A stretch of 64,000 nucleotides of DNA from positions 45,001-109,000 of the forward strand of contig CAUEEP010000883.1 in assembly GCA_958450365.1 (NCBI GenBank). Reading direction: 5' to 3'. Position numbers and translations under genes: made by a program. This DNA is from Mesorhabditis belari (taxonomy: Eukaryota; Nematoda; Chromadorea; Rhabditida; Rhabditidae). The notes below the pieces were generated by a model. It did not search any database. It saw nothing but the letters and a program-made list of their open reading frames with translations, and was not told the DNA's origin. Below, in pieces: positions 23,201 through 33,578 of this stretch. Position 1 is the stretch's first letter. Every line of letters begins with the position of its first letter.

Positions 23201-24449
23201 GAGATACCCTTATACTTGCAACCTAATCATTTTTACGATTCAGTCAATCTCTCAAAAATAATTAGGTTTCAAGTTTAAGGGTATTGAAGTCAAATCAGCT
23301 TTGATTAGTTTTTCGAGTTTTTTTAAAAAAAAGCTATTGAATCAGAAGTTACTTTTAGCAAAGCGAATCGGAGAAATCGATCGACGAGCTTTCTGCCGTA
23401 ACGCTCACCCCAGCCATTGTTATCATTTGGATTGCAGGTGCGGGAAGTTTTCATTGGTTCAAATTAGGTAGTTAGAGGTAAAACACCTCCAACTTCAGTC
23501 ATTTCTCTAGTAGTAGTAAGGGTTTAGAATTGCATACGAATTTGATTCAGCTTTCCTTGTGCTGTCGATCTCGATCTACTCGTTGTGCAAGTTGGCGTGT
23601 AAACGCGGGAAATTCTACAGCAAACAAAATTGTCTCAACGCGGCAAGAAGTCGAATTTACAAGGTAACTTGCGAAAATAAGGACGAAAAAATAGTGAGTT
23701 TCAAAAATTGGGGGGCTACTTTTTTAGCTGGAATTATTAATGTCTTTGGGTAATAATGGATTGTATGATAACAGCATTGGAGTTAAATTATTGTTGTTTA
23801 CGCGTGTTGATGTTGATGTTGATGATACAATTTGAGTGGTTGATGAAGTTGATGAAGTTGATGAAGTTAACGAAGTTGATTTAACAATTTATTGAAACAA
23901 ACGACTGGGCATTCAAATATTGAGCATTCTTTTCAAAATAAAAAGCTCGACAACGAATTTGAACAGAGAGAACAAAGAGAACAAAGAGAACAAACAAACA
24001 AACAAACAAACAAGGCTGTGAAATGGCAGACAAATAGGGGTACGGTAGAAGATTCGCACTTTAGAAAACACTTAAGTTAACAAATAAATCAACTGTGGGA
24101 ACCAATAGATAAACGTAAAATGCTTTAAATTATATTCCCAATCATTATCAAAAAGAAAAACTTTCAGGCTCTGCCTGGGAACAAAGAGATCCATCCCGAG
24201 CACAATCAACTCTCCAAAAGCGATCCGGAAAAAGCTGGGTCTGATTTCTCCTCAGAAGTTCGTTACTCAACGACACCGAGGCGAATCGACGGGAAAAATT
24301 TGGCAAATCACCAATTGATCCCAGAAATTCCCGACGAATCGGTGATTTATTCGGAAATCGTTCACTCACCGAGGAAAACACGGGAAACTTTGGAAAATGA
24401 CCCGGAAATCTCGATGATTTGCAAGAAAATCCCATTAAGATTTGCGTAG
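8291..24449 (+). CDS. Delta/Serrate/LAG-2-type Notch ligand
   Basis: Predicted single-pass membrane ligand for Notch receptors, about 536 aa in 15 exons: 8291-8335, 8551-8708, 9379-9439, 10456-10498, 13705-13825, 14001-14116, 16135-16226, 16979-17078, 18761-18869, 19343-19395, 21649-21761, 22357-22452, 23359-23437, 23551-23693, 24168-24449. All junctions are GT-AG and in phase. Order: signal peptide (MLLLRLGLIVLLQV, exon 1); MNNL-like N-terminus with FEVKLLKKSD, FCLRPF and GGYALLVNVTF (about 16-102); DSL domain with six cysteines (about 139-181, GFYGPRCSRRC...); five EGF repeats (about 183-369) with typical CxCxxGFxGxxC endings; membrane segment about 387-408; basic stop-transfer (CKLACKRGK); cytoplasmic tail of about 128 aa. 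The tail contains an ITIM-like VIYSEI and no recognised PDZ ligand. The start was chosen because exon 1 is exactly a signal peptide and joins in phase. Introns up to 3.2 kb are packed with repeats. Exons 2-4 are the least certain because MNNL is poorly conserved. Confidence 0.88.
8825..9190. repeat. Dispersed palindromic repeat (CCATTGGC family), two copies
   Basis: Lies in intron 2 of the ligand gene. Two tandem copies share CCCCTTTTGCCATTGGC, a centre containing TTTTTATACCAATCGA, and a 3' half that is partly the reverse complement of the 5' half. Related copies occur at about 11820-12310, 20285-20450, 33055-33240 and 48070-48340. Confidence 0.6.
10126..10205 (+). other. tRNA-like sequence in ligand intron 3
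   Basis: TAGCTCAATGATTAGAGG resembles a tRNA D-arm/A box and GAGTTCAATCC a B box, but the anticodon and acceptor stems do not close. It is probably a tRNA pseudogene or a fragment of a tRNA-derived SINE. Confidence 0.3.
11820..12310. repeat. Dispersed palindromic repeat (CCATTGGC family), further copies
   Basis: In intron 4 of the ligand gene. At least two more copies of the family described at 8825 occur in alternating orientation, again with TTTTTATACCAATCGATAGA in the middle and inverted outer parts ending in GC-rich ...GGGGC. Confidence 0.6.
12990..13186 (-). mobile_element. Short MITE, CCGTATTTTCTC family, copy 3
   Basis: Opposite orientation to the copies at 3358 and 3907, in intron 4 of the ligand gene. 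The left terminal repeat is present; the right terminus is truncated just after CTCTGGGTGCA. Confidence 0.75.
13296..13509 (-). mobile_element. Short MITE, CCGTATTTTCTC family, copy 4
   Basis: About 110 bp beyond copy 3 and in the same orientation. Both ends are TA-flanked, but part of the left terminal repeat is deleted and the right one has gained extra ATT units. It sits in the same intron, about 200 bp before exon 5. Confidence 0.75.
14788..15735. repeat. Long foldback in ligand intron 6, arms about 450 bp
   Basis: 14788-15238 is the reverse complement of 15275-15735; both arms share CTCGCGAAAGCGCTTTGCTA-type sequence and CACGTGTTT. The spacer is under 40 bp, so the transcript could form a very long hairpin. 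A partial third copy follows at about 15750-15860. No coding capacity. Confidence 0.85.
16256..16560. repeat. Inverted repeat in ligand intron 7
   Basis: GTGTCCGATTTAGA-type ends and the inner string AACTTATCGCGGACGTCCGA occur near both ends (16255-16345 and 16495-16558), with the outer ends inverted. It is a small palindromic element without coding capacity. Confidence 0.6.
17431..18130. repeat. tRNA-derived repeat complex in ligand intron 8
   Basis: GCGCAGTGGCTAGCGC and CTCTAGAGTG (about 17440-17472) recur in inverted form at about 17788-17830. A strong B-box hairpin, CCGGGTTCGACCCCGG, follows at about 18100-18115. The 3' part repeats pieces of the first half. It looks like tRNA-derived retroelement debris broken up by insertion. 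Confidence 0.45.
18395..18544. repeat. 10-bp minisatellite, about 15 units
   Basis: A perfect head-to-tail repeat of GACACAAACT, inside ligand intron 8 and about 215 bp before exon 9. Because 10 bp is not a multiple of three, all minus-strand frames read the same valine/cysteine/serine-rich peptide; these are not genes. Confidence 0.95.
19476..19580 (+). other. tRNA-like sequence with expanded arm, ligand intron 10
   Basis: TAGCTAATTGGTAAAGCG matches a tRNA D-arm/A box and GCGGGTTCAAATC a B box. Between them is a tandem 11-mer (CGTCTGCTAAA, CGTCTGGTAAG, CGTCTGCTAAA) that expands the anticodon/variable region, so this is probably a pseudogene. Confidence 0.35.
22019..22130. repeat. Tandem repeat of about 14 bp (ATTAAATTGATCG)
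   Basis: About seven imperfect units in intron 11 of the ligand gene. Low complexity, non-coding. Confidence 0.8.
22500..22857. repeat. Foldback element in ligand intron 12
   Basis: Outer parts are inverted (GTTTACTCTCAAACAAACGC near 22560 against its complement near 22775). The right end, TTTACGGTAG, resembles the MITE at 50473-50776. No coding capacity. Confidence 0.65.
23010..23085 (-). other. tRNA-like sequence (Thr-GGU-like anticodon arm)
   Basis: On the minus strand GGCGTCAATAGCTCAATGG gives a D-arm and A box. TCTGT-CTGGTAA-GCAGA is a closed anticodon stem-loop with anticodon GGT, and GAGTTCAATTCC a B box. The T-stem and acceptor stem do not pair, so it is probably a pseudogene or SINE head rather than a working tRNA. 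Confidence 0.35.
23796..23885. repeat. GATGAAGTT-type microsatellite
   Basis: Imperfect TTGATGATG/GATGAAGTT units in the last intron of the ligand gene. Confidence 0.8.
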
Positions 24450-24904
24450 TGAAAGTGGGGAATTGTTAAAGAGAAATTTTTTGACTGAATGATAATTCAA
24501 GGAAAAGAATAATTAACGCGAGACTTTTGATTTAATCTGTAAAATTTTGAAACCCTTGTTTTGGAAGAAAATCAAATTTACCGATTGATCAAATTCTCCT
24601 TGTTAACTAACCAATAAACTTGAAATTCGCAATTTCCTAATCGAAATTTACTGCATTTTCTAGTCATTTCTATTATTTTCACAAAATTTACATCTCTTTT
24701 ATTGATTTTTTTACTGATTTATATCAAAATTTGTCTAAAAACCGGTGTACTTTTACGTTTTGCTAAATTTCTCCGCTTTTGTGCCTTTCTTGAAATGTTG
24801 GAGTTGGAAATTGGAGAATTTTAAAGTTCCTTTCAATTTCAATCATCCTTTTTCATTTCAATTTCAATCATCCTTTTTTCTGTATCCAACCATTGAATAC
24901 GTTT
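24450..24904. other. 3' flank of the Notch-ligand gene
   Basis: AT-rich sequence downstream of the ligand stop codon; it should hold the 3' UTR. No further gene is seen before the duplicated array begins at about 24905. Confidence 0.5.
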
Positions 24905-26458
24905 CTCTCAATGAACTTGCCAAGGCTTTATTTGAAAAAAAAACTGTTCGGGTATCTTTTTTTGTGTTGTTCTTTGTATCTATTTAAACTTTTCCAGAGA
25001 GTCTTTTCTTTCTTTTTCGTACTTCCATTAAAAATAACAAATTTTCACCAATTAACCTATGGTTTTTTCTAAATAAAAAGTGTTTATTGTTGAATTTCCA
25101 TCTTCTAAAGTCAATTTTGCTTCACTTACAAGCAAATTCAGAACGAAAAGACGTGTTTTACATAAAAATCTATAAAAACATCTACGAAGAAATTGAGTGA
25201 ATGAATTTCTTTGAAAATTTGGCTATATACAAAACTTTTTATGCTCTATCTTTTTCTATTGACACGAAGATAGGTTTCTGTGGACTAAAGTGCCTAAACC
25301 GACTGGATAAATTAATATTTTGAAGAGAGATTGAAAAATCGTAGGCGTTTTCTTATTAATCGAGCTCATTATACGCTTATTTTGTTCCTTTTGAAACTTG
25401 AAGAATATTCATTGCTGTAAAATCTTCATTAGAAGTATAAGATCGGAAAAAACTAGTAGGTTTTTAGAGAAAGTTCTCGGGAAAAGTTTGACTAGAATTT
25501 CTTAAAAACGAATCCACCAATTCAAGAACATTTTCTTCTATTATTTACAAGTCGAGTCCAAGAAATTACTCGCAAAAAAGAATGAGTGCAGCTTTCCCTT
25601 AATCATTTCATGAGAGATGAATCGGAGCATCTATTGCGAAGTATTATCGAGAGATTTCCCGATTTCACATCAGAGAGATTCTTTGATCAAACTTTGGGAA
25701 AACCCAATTTTAATCATTTCATTGGAACATCTCAATATTCGGGAGACAACAAAAGTGAACCGAATAATTCGGACGGCGAAACACAATATTAGGTTGGAAA
25801 GAAAGTTCTCGAGAAGTTCAACTGAATAAAGCATATATATTTTGACCTATTATTTACAAGTGGACTTCAAGAAGTTACTTGTAAAAAATGAGTGCCGCTT
25901 TCCCATAAAATTTTAGAGATTTTTGAAAAATTATTATTTTCCAGCTTAAATTCAGCTCACTTTTTGCAGCAGAAAAACGATTCCTTATGAGGTAAAGCTA
26001 GCATAAATAAGCAATACGCTCTATAATCTCTATCTTTAGCCAAAAATTTTTTTACAGAGAAGCTTTTTCAAAAATCATTTTTTGATGTCATCTTCTCGGC
26101 ACTGAGTGTTTGCTAAAATAGGTGATTCTGAAAAGTGAAAGCATTAGATCAAATTTGCCTTGATCACAAATTTTCCTGATTTTAAGTACTTCATTTTAGG
26201 TTTTGAAATGGGACCCATTGCCTATTCATTAACCAATTAAAAACTTGTCTAAAGACTGGCCACTCAAAAAGTGACCAAGTCACTTCAGCCGAAGAAATCT
26301 CTGATTTTTTTGTCAAAAGCTCTTTGAAATATAGTCAAGTCTAGCAAAAAATCTGGAAAGAATTTATGGGTTGGCTTTCGAGAAATCACTGCGCAACCTT
26401 TTTCCTAGAACTTTCTTTCCAACCCAATACCACTTTGTTTAATGCACTGAAGTAACTA

Positions 26459-27747
26459 CAGGGTGCGGCAGAAGTATGGTTACAAACTCAGAACCGTGTA
26501 TCGTAATGAAATATGAACGGATTCATGTAAACTTTATTTAAAATTAACGACAGTAATCATATTCATTTAAAAAATAACAAATTATTCAATATGGGCACCT
26601 TTATTCTTGATAACGGCTTTAAGACGCTTTGGATAATTTTCCACGGCGGCCCGCAGGGTACTTTGTGGAATTTCCGCCCAGGCTTTCTTCAGATCCTTTT
26701 TCAGACTTTCAACATTTGCATGTTTTGTTGTGCATGCTTTTTGCTCCAAAATTGCCCAAACACAGAAATCCATAACATTGAGGTCGGGCGAATTAGCTGG
26801 CCATTCATTGGCGGGAATGAAGTCGGGCAAATTGTTTCGACACCACTCTTGGGTCTTTTTTGCTTTGTGCGCTGGAGCGCCGTCTTGCATCAATGTCTAG
26901 CGCTGATTTTGATAATGCCCTTGACTCCACGGCTGTACATGTTTTGTGAGAACGTCCAGATACACGTCTGTGTTAATTTTCAGCCCTTTATCAACGAAAA
27001 TCAACGGCGTGGGACCAGTGGCTGACACCCCTGCAAAAACCATGACTCCTGCTGGATGTGAGTTTCTGTCCACAAATCGGCCACTTTTATTTGCTTCTTG
27101 AGGGCTGTGAGCCAAAATTCGATCATTTTGAGAGTTGAAAACTTGCTCAATGTTGAATAATTTCTCGTCGGTGAAAAGCGTCGTCAGGTGCCCATCATTT
27201 GCGGCCATTGCAAGAAGAAGAGCACATTTTTGCTTCCTGTTTCTCATTTGAAGATCTGTCTGGCCATTGCGCTTCCTTAGCTTGTAAGGGTGAAGACCCA
27301 GATCCTTTTTGACGATCCGACGGATAGTTCTGTCAGAAACACTCAATTGGGGAGCCATTTTTCTCATGCTCCGGGCAGGATTGCGCTGGATTCGTTTCTT
27401 AATGATTTTCTTGAGTCTCGTGTGATCAATTTTTGGCGGATGTCCACTTTTAGGAAGCTCTTCGACTCTATTTTGTTGCAAAATGCAGTATACCGTCATT
27501 CCATGCCTTTTCAGCAGTTTGGCAATATCCGAAGTTGATCATCCCTGTGCTCCAAGCTGAAGAATAACGGCACGGTCGGGAGAAGCCTTCGCCATTATGT
27601 CCAAACTTAAAAATTTGCTTAAAAACTGCTACATAATATAAAAAAACATTCAAATCAAGAAAAAATAATCCTTTGGCAAGAAATAAAAATCAATCAGTTT
27701 CTGAAATCAATGTTACAACCTTGTAACCATACTTATGCCGCACCATG
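26459..27747 (-). mobile_element. maT-type (DD37D) Tc1/mariner element
   Basis: 1289 bp, flanked by TA on both sides (26457-26458, 27748-27749). The terminal inverted repeats differ at few positions (GTGCGGCAGAAGTATGGTTA on the left, the complement of GTGCGGCATAAGTATGGTTA on the right). The uninterrupted target sequence is preserved at 32495 and 41088. It contains one transposase frame with two stop codons. A remnant of about 98 bp of the same insertion remains in unit B (38777-38874). Confidence 0.9.
26582..27595 (-). pseudogene. maT transposase with two nonsense codons
   Basis: One continuous 337-codon frame, the usual transposase length, on the minus strand. The N-terminal helix-turn-helix part includes SDRTIRRIVKKDLGL. 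The catalytic core has FTDEKLF (first Asp), QDGAPAH (second Asp) and SPDLNVMDF (third Asp), with 37 residues between the last two, hence the DD37D (maT) assignment. A TGA lies near codon 19 and a TAG just before the second catalytic Asp (26897-26899). No frameshift is needed, so the copy is recently dead. Terminal repeats remain intact, so it could in principle be mobilised in trans. Confidence 0.88.
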
Positions 27748-28336
27748 TATAAAGTATGCGCCAAGCATTCGTGGATTCGTTTTTAAGCCATTCAGTCAAA
27801 CTTTTTCCTAGAACTTTCTTTCGAACCTAATAATTTGGAAGGGACCTTTATCAGGTTAGAACCGCAAGGCTTTGTGTTAGCCCGCTTAGGTACTGCTTAA
27901 TTCAAAAGAAAGCTTAGCTCAAAATTTAGGTGTTTGATCATATTTTTGAACAAAGTATTTATTTTTAAAGCAAAAATATGGCAACTCAGATACAGTTTGT
28001 CGTAAAAGCGTTTCTTTTTTTTCGTTTCTTTTTTCTTCTCGTTTTTCCATTAAATTATTTTGAGCCAAATATTATCAGGAAGAAAACAATGTATGATTCT
28101 TTCAAAAAAATGCTTTTTGAATCGAATCATTGTCACAACATAGACCTTTAAATCAGAAAATAGAAATTTGTTTTCTGAAAATTTTTGAAAACAGAAATTG
28201 TTTTGAAATTAGAAATTTGAGAAAATGAAGTCCTCAAATCAAATTCCAAAGTCTTAGTATTTATTTCAACACCTTCTCGTTTTTATACTAAACTTTCTCT
28301 TTTTACAATTCACATTCTTAAAAATTTGCTTTTTAG

Positions 28337-28342
28337 TTGTAA
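28337..28342 (+). promoter_or_regulatory. Possible trans-splice acceptor before family gene A
   Basis: The start codon of gene A at 28343 is preceded by GCTTTTTAG ending at 28336, only six bases upstream. The same arrangement is conserved in copies B and C. An acceptor this close to a start with no visible upstream exon is typical of spliced-leader addition in nematodes, but it could instead be the end of an intron in the 5' UTR. Confidence 0.4.
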
Positions 28343-31300
28343 ATGAAGAAAGAATTCGTTTTCTTGCTTGTGGCTTCACTGGCACAAATTGGGACGGCAA
28401 ATAAAGGTCCGTTTGTTTCTCGATTACTTTGTTCTTTTTTTTGTTACCCAACTCGTCTACCAGCTGTCTTTTAGAATGGATGGAAGATTGCAAGAACCAG
28501 AGTGCAAAAATTCAAATTCATTCGGCTGGTGGCGACTGGAGAAACCTTACGAGCGATGTGACGTCTGAGTAAGCGTGCTTCGTGAAAACCTTAATGAGCT
28601 CGGACTCGATCAAGGCTTGCCCGCAGCTATGGTCCGGCCCTTGGCTCAAGGCTTTTTGGTCGCTAGAAAGAACTCATTTTATCTTCATCACTCAATTACA
28701 GTCAATATTTTTGGATCGATCGAACGTTCACGTGCACTGCTGATCCAGACCATTACGCGCTTGTTCGAGTGGGAGTTTCTTTTTCAGTTTATCCTCAAAA
28801 ATGTGTTTCAGATAAACGACATGATGGATTTACCGTTAGAGACAAAAACTATCACTTGTGGACCGCGGCGTAAATGGATGTACAAAGGTGAAGTCGTTCT
28901 CAATGTTGGATGCTACACAGGCATAGGGGTGAGTTTTTACGTATAGTTAAAGGTCTTGCGAAAAAAAAGTTGTTAGTAAATCCACGAGAGGCAGCAGGGA
29001 CAAGAAGCTTTTAGGCAAATTGGGTCCAAAAGTCCGAAGAAGAGGAAAGAATTCGAAATTGGATGAGCAAGCATCACGGAGCTAAAGAGGATCAAAAGGA
29101 TTGGACATGGAGCAGCACCCAGTATGAACAACAAAAGAAAATGCAGCGAATGGCTTCGGAAATCCAAAATCTTTTGGTCAACAACTATAATATGTAAGTT
29201 TTAGCTCACTATCAACGCGAAAAGGGTTCTTTTCCGTTATACATCCGCCAAATTTGCATCCTTCCATGAAAATGAACAAGGAAAACCACAGAAAATAATT
29301 TTTCTCTGTTTTCTTAGGGCGCGATGGAATCATGTTTGGCCTACCGACTACGGAAGCTGATGCAATCTCGTTCTTTCAACAACGCCGCATCTTGCTTATT
29401 ACTCGCACATGCGCCAACCATCGCGTTATGAAGCTATTGCTCAATCAGAACCCCCAATGCGGATGCGACAAAACGTCGTGCTGGACAGCGATCGACCTGC
29501 GTGTTGGCTCACGGATGGAGAGCACCAAAATTCCATTTCTCACAATCCTACGATTATGGATGGACTCAACAGTGGACCTCGATCAACTATTGTGCGAAAG
29601 AATTGGAGATGAATCACAGAGGCGCGGTCGACTTCAACAACTAAGATTCCTTGCGTGGAATATCTGGTGTGGATATTTAGAGTAGTTTTCCGAGAAACCA
29701 AGGAATGTTTTCTGGTCGAGGTGGAAGACCACTCGAGGTGGAAGACCACGCGTCATTTCCTACCGAACTACCTCGCGGTTCGACAAGAAGTGGGAAAGGA
29801 CGATTTTCTACGAATGGGTCTTGCAACAAATTGCTACGGCATGGATTGAGCCTCATTGATTCCTCATTGATTAATAATCAGGGGTTATTTTTATGAATGT
29901 ATAACGGAAAGGAACCGCGAAAAGTTTCTGAATACAACTTTGACTTGCAATGTTTTCTGTAATTTTCAGAATCAGGAAGCAAGTCGCCGTTGTACCGGCG
30001 GACTATGTGGACGCTTGGCCGGAATCGTGGAGCTTGATCCAATTCAAGTCAGCGAACAACTACTACATGAGAACGGCTTTCGTTGGCTTTGGAGACGATA
30101 GCTCTGTGCTGGAATTTGCGAACTATGTAATATTTGTGTTTCGTGGTGGCTTTCCGGACAGATCAAAACCTGATGCAAAAGAAGATATCAGGTCAGGCGA
30201 GTATTTATTAGGCTGGCTAGTAAGTAATGGTGGATTTGGTGGGAGCTGCTCTCAAACTTAATCAATCTTTGGTCTTATTCAAAAGCTGTATTCAAGAGGA
30301 ACACAGTAGCGAACACCTTTTTGTTGATTCGTTCCGTTTTCAAATTTTTATAAGCATTTAAATGGTACATAGTCAGCTTGGTACCCAAAAAAGTGTCAAA
30401 ATCACATTTCAGGATCACTAAATTTTAGCTGGGCGGTTTGGCGGCTCGTTGATGCGAGAGTCGAGGGTTCGACTCCTAGCTGTGACCAAGTTTGGAACTT
30501 TTTTTGCAAAAAGACCTAGCAAGGAGATGCCACAAAATGGTATTAGCAGATATTGACGCCGTTGAAATGCAAACGCCAAGCGGGCACGGTGAATCCGATT
30601 CTGTATTCAGTTTTTGTCCAGATTCAAAAACACACAAGAAAAACGCATCCAAAGCTTGGGTGTCTACTCGGGGAAATCGTGCCGCGGGAACAAACATATT
30701 TTTAGCCTAGGTTTTTAACCGAAAAATTGACGAAATGTGGTTTTGACATTTTTTTCGGTCTGACCGAGCTCACTTAAATGCTTTTAAAAATTTGAAAACC
30801 GAACGAATCAAAAAGATGGTTTTTGCTACTGTGCTCCTATTGAATACAGCTTTCGAATAAGATCAAACACGTTAACTTTGGTTTGGTTTGAGACCATCAA
30901 TCCCTCATTACTTGTTAGCCAGCCTAATATTATGGACTAGCTTGTTATAATCAAGGTCGGGCCGCAAACCCAAACAATTTTTTGAAAATTCAATTAAAGG
31001 TGTTCTTTAACAGTTCCTAGTAAACGGTTATGAATAGTTATCAATAAAAAAATGTAATTTTGAGGTAAAAATAAAATCAAGGGCAGGTTAGGATCTGGCC
31101 GGGATCGGGCCTGGCTTTTTTCGGCACAACCCACAATGGTTTGAGAAACTGGTGTTTTGGTGGTTTGGGGGGCCACCTATATTTTTGATTTTTCCACTTT
31201 TCTTGAGGTAATCGAGGACTCGAGCAATTAAATCGAGGTAATCGAGAAAATAAAATCAAAAGCACGTTAGGGTCAGGCGGGGATCGGGCCTGGCTTTTTT

Positions 31301-31693
31301 CAACCCTGTTTACAAGGGTTTGAAAAATTTCTTTACATTTCTTTGCTTTAAAACTTAAGCTGGCGATCACTGGTCAGAGTCAGAATTGAGATAATACTTC
31401 ATTTTAGACATTACTTTCAAGATGAGTTCAAATCGAGAGAACGTCACGACGTGATCCATTCGCTAGCAGAGCGTGCAGCGACTTATGGTGATAAATGGGA
31501 AGGACGTGTCGACATTGTGACTGTTTTTCGAAAAGGAGCATATGACAAAACGTGCACTTATCTCTATGGAGCATCTGGTGATTGGATGCTTTCTGAGGTG
31601 AAGACGTGGAGTCGGCCATGTCAACGATTTGGACTTGGATTTAGATTTGGATTTAAATGTGGAGCTGTTTGTGTTGTGCATTTAACGGCCTGA
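28343..31693 (+). CDS. Unrecognised secreted protein family, copy A
   Basis: I do not recognise this family. Proposed exons: 28343-28406 (signal peptide, MKKEFVFLLVASLAQIGTA), 28475-28568, 28702-28802, 28888-28928, 29015-29193, 29970-30191, 31408-31693; product about 320 aa. All junctions are GT-AG except that the change of frame between 28802 and 28888 is uncertain: the intron drawn there has weak sites. The mature protein has a Lys/Glu/Gln-rich helical stretch (exon 5), an aromatic, beta-looking block (YYMRTAFVGFGDD..., exon 6) and a Cys-containing C-terminal exon (TCTYLYGASGDWM, then WSRPC). Copies A, B and C differ in part by third-position changes, which supports coding. Copy A has a unique Phe/Gly-rich expansion before its final Cys-containing segment. 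Intron 5 carries a Merlin transposon. Probably secreted; function unknown. Confidence 0.62.
29225..29916 (+). mobile_element. Merlin-type DNA transposon, deleted copy, in gene A intron 5
   Basis: The termini are inverted (GGTTCTTTTCCGTTATACAT and complement) and flanked by a perfect 8-bp direct repeat, GCGAAAAG (29217-29224 and 29917-29924), the target-site length of Merlin/IS1016-like elements. The interior keeps the N-terminal part of an ISXO2-like transposase (CANHRVMKLLLNQNPQ... region, from 29332). About 200 bp present in the other copies are deleted near 29735. Confidence 0.88.
30425..30485 (+). other. tRNA-like B-box hairpin in gene A intron 6
   Basis: GAGTCGAGGGTTCGACTCC combines a B-box match with a 7-bp inverted repeat. 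The upstream TTTGGCGGCTCG is a weak A box. The same segment occurs once in copy C (about 43950-44010) and twice in copy B (about 35645-35710 and 35930-36000). Probably tRNA-derived; no full cloverleaf. Confidence 0.25.
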
Positions 31694-33499
31694 TATTGTT
31701 TGAATAAAGGAATACATGAAAAAGATTCCAAGTAACGAAAGAAAACAGGAAAAAAGAAATGCGGCCTTAAAACAAAGTCCCTAAATTTTTAAATGACTTT
31801 TCATGGAGTTGACATTTTAAAATTGAATAATAATAGATTACATTCACATCTTTAAAATAGTTTTCTCAACTAGATTTCATTAATTCTACTCGGCTTCCTT
31901 TAAAACTTCAAAAATGTCTCCAAATAACCAGCAAAATCACAAAACGAGAAATGAAAATCTTTGTGCTTCTTCTTTTGACTTTATACCTGGTTATTTCAAT
32001 AGTTCAAATAAGTCAAATGAGTAATTTTTGGTGGTTTTAAGTATCTATTAGGTTTGAAAAAAAGTTCTCGGGAAAGGTTTGACTGGAATTTCTTCAAAAC
32101 AAATCCACCAATCCAAGAACAATTTCTTCTGTTATTTACAAGTCGACTCCAAGAAATTACTCTTTAAAAAAATGGGAACTTTCCGATAAAATTTTAGAGA
32201 TCTTTGAAAAATTATATTTTCCAGCTTAAATTCAGCTCACTTTTTGCACCAGAAAAATGATTCCTTATGAGGTAAAGCTAGCATAAATGAGCAAGACGCT
32301 CTATAATCTCTATTTTTAGCCAAAAGATTTTAACAGAGAAGCTTTTTCAAAAAATAATTTGGGTGTCACCTTCTTGGCACTGAGTGTTATAGGTGATTCT
32401 GAAAAGTGAAAGCATTGGATCAAATTGGCCTTAATCACAAATTTTTCCGAGAATTTTCTTTCCAACCTAATACCACTTAATGTACTGAAGTAACTATAAA
32501 GTATGCGCCAAGCATTCGTGGATTCATTTTAATGAAATTCCAGTCAAACTTCTCCCTAGTATTTTCTTTCCAACCTAAATAGGTTTCATCTTACTAAAAT
32601 GTGCAAATGTTAATAAAATACAACTCAGAAAGATCGAAATCAAACAAAAAAGACTTTAGAAAATATATAAGAGAAACAAGGCACTTGATTCAACAATTGA
32701 TTTGATTTTCAAAGAGACCAAAAATTTCAAGTTTATATCATATTAGACTTATAATACGGTAATCATTACATTGATATCGATATCAATAACATTGATCAAT
32801 ATCAATAAAATCGATCAAGACGATGATTACATTGATCAGTAACAATAAAATATCAATACCAATTTTACGAGTATCCAAAATTTTAGTCTCTATTTATTTT
32901 GTTCAAATTGAAACCATCATTTTTTTCCTTTTAGTCAACAAATCTCTCGAGATCCGAGGTCAAAGTACGGCTTTTCGGCTTTTTCGCTTCTTGTTGTCAA
33001 ATTCTGGAAATTTATTTTAATTCAAGATTTTAAAAAAACAAATCTCTAAAGATACTGTAAAAGCTCTCATTCTTGATGTTGAGCGGTTGAATTTATAAAT
33101 TATTGGTATCACTGGATGCGCCAAGTTTTTCTCTATCGATTGGTACAAAAACTATTTCACAAACAACCCAACACCAAGCTCAAAGTTGGATGAAAGTTGA
33201 TCCCAAAGCTCAAAGATTTCAGTCTCATATCTCGAGACACCCCCTCCCCCAACCCAAATTTTCTCTATTTGAAGCGTTTTCACAGTTTGTTGGCAATTAA
33301 AATGTTGTTTTTGGAGATCAGCGTATTCGAAAATCTAAATTGATATTGTTGATTCCAAAAAAAATAACAGAAATAGCTTTGAAAATAAAAATTAAGAAAT
33401 TTATGTCTCCCAAATTTCGAAACACCTTGACAATAAATGCTCATTAACACAGCAAAAAGCAATATCAAAAATTTGAGTAAGCGTTTTAAATTCATCTAA
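31694..33499. other. Downstream flank of gene A, no gene seen
   Basis: Contains the 3' end of gene A (ATGAATAAAG-like poly(A) context near 31700), a mariner-end-bounded block (32048-32472), an unoccupied TA site (32495), a 5' piece of a Tc3-like element near 32700, ATTGATATCAAT repeats (32760-32840) and a CCATTGGC-family fragment (33055-33240). Confidence 0.5.
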
Positions 33500-33578
33500 G
33501 AATCAATTGGTTGTCCTTTTCTTTGAATCAAGTCGTGAATTCGTGAATTCATCGAAGAAACGTGATTGAGTTTAAGTG

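Larger units (their letters stand above)
24905..33425 (+). repeat. Segmental duplication unit A
   Basis: Shares sequence with unit B in inverted orientation (start codons at 28343 and 38250; 25600 pairs with about 39390; 24925 with about 40640) and with unit C in direct orientation (28343 with 41634; 32580 with 47598). It carries a maT insertion (26459-27747), secreted-family gene A and a deleted Merlin copy. The unit's downstream TA site (32495) is unoccupied. Short segments ending in TTAGGTTGGAAAGAAAGTTC and its complement, a mariner-like terminal repeat, bound several sub-blocks (e.g. 25794-26428, 32048-32472). Confidence 0.85.

Noticed and set aside
23961..24013. Possible CRISPR-like or regulatory short repeats (GAACAAAGA, ACAA)
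   Set aside because: Simple-sequence repeats without unique spacers, in a eukaryotic intron.
25586..25792. 68-codon frame with an inverted counterpart at 39201-39407
   Set aside because: Differences between copies mostly change amino acids and the frame ends inside a mariner-type terminal repeat.
28575..28946. 123-codon frame across family gene A exons 3-4 as a single coding exon
   Set aside because: Its 5' half is in a different frame from the one supported by signal-peptide exon phase and by silent differences between copies A and C; only the last part (from 28888) is accepted.
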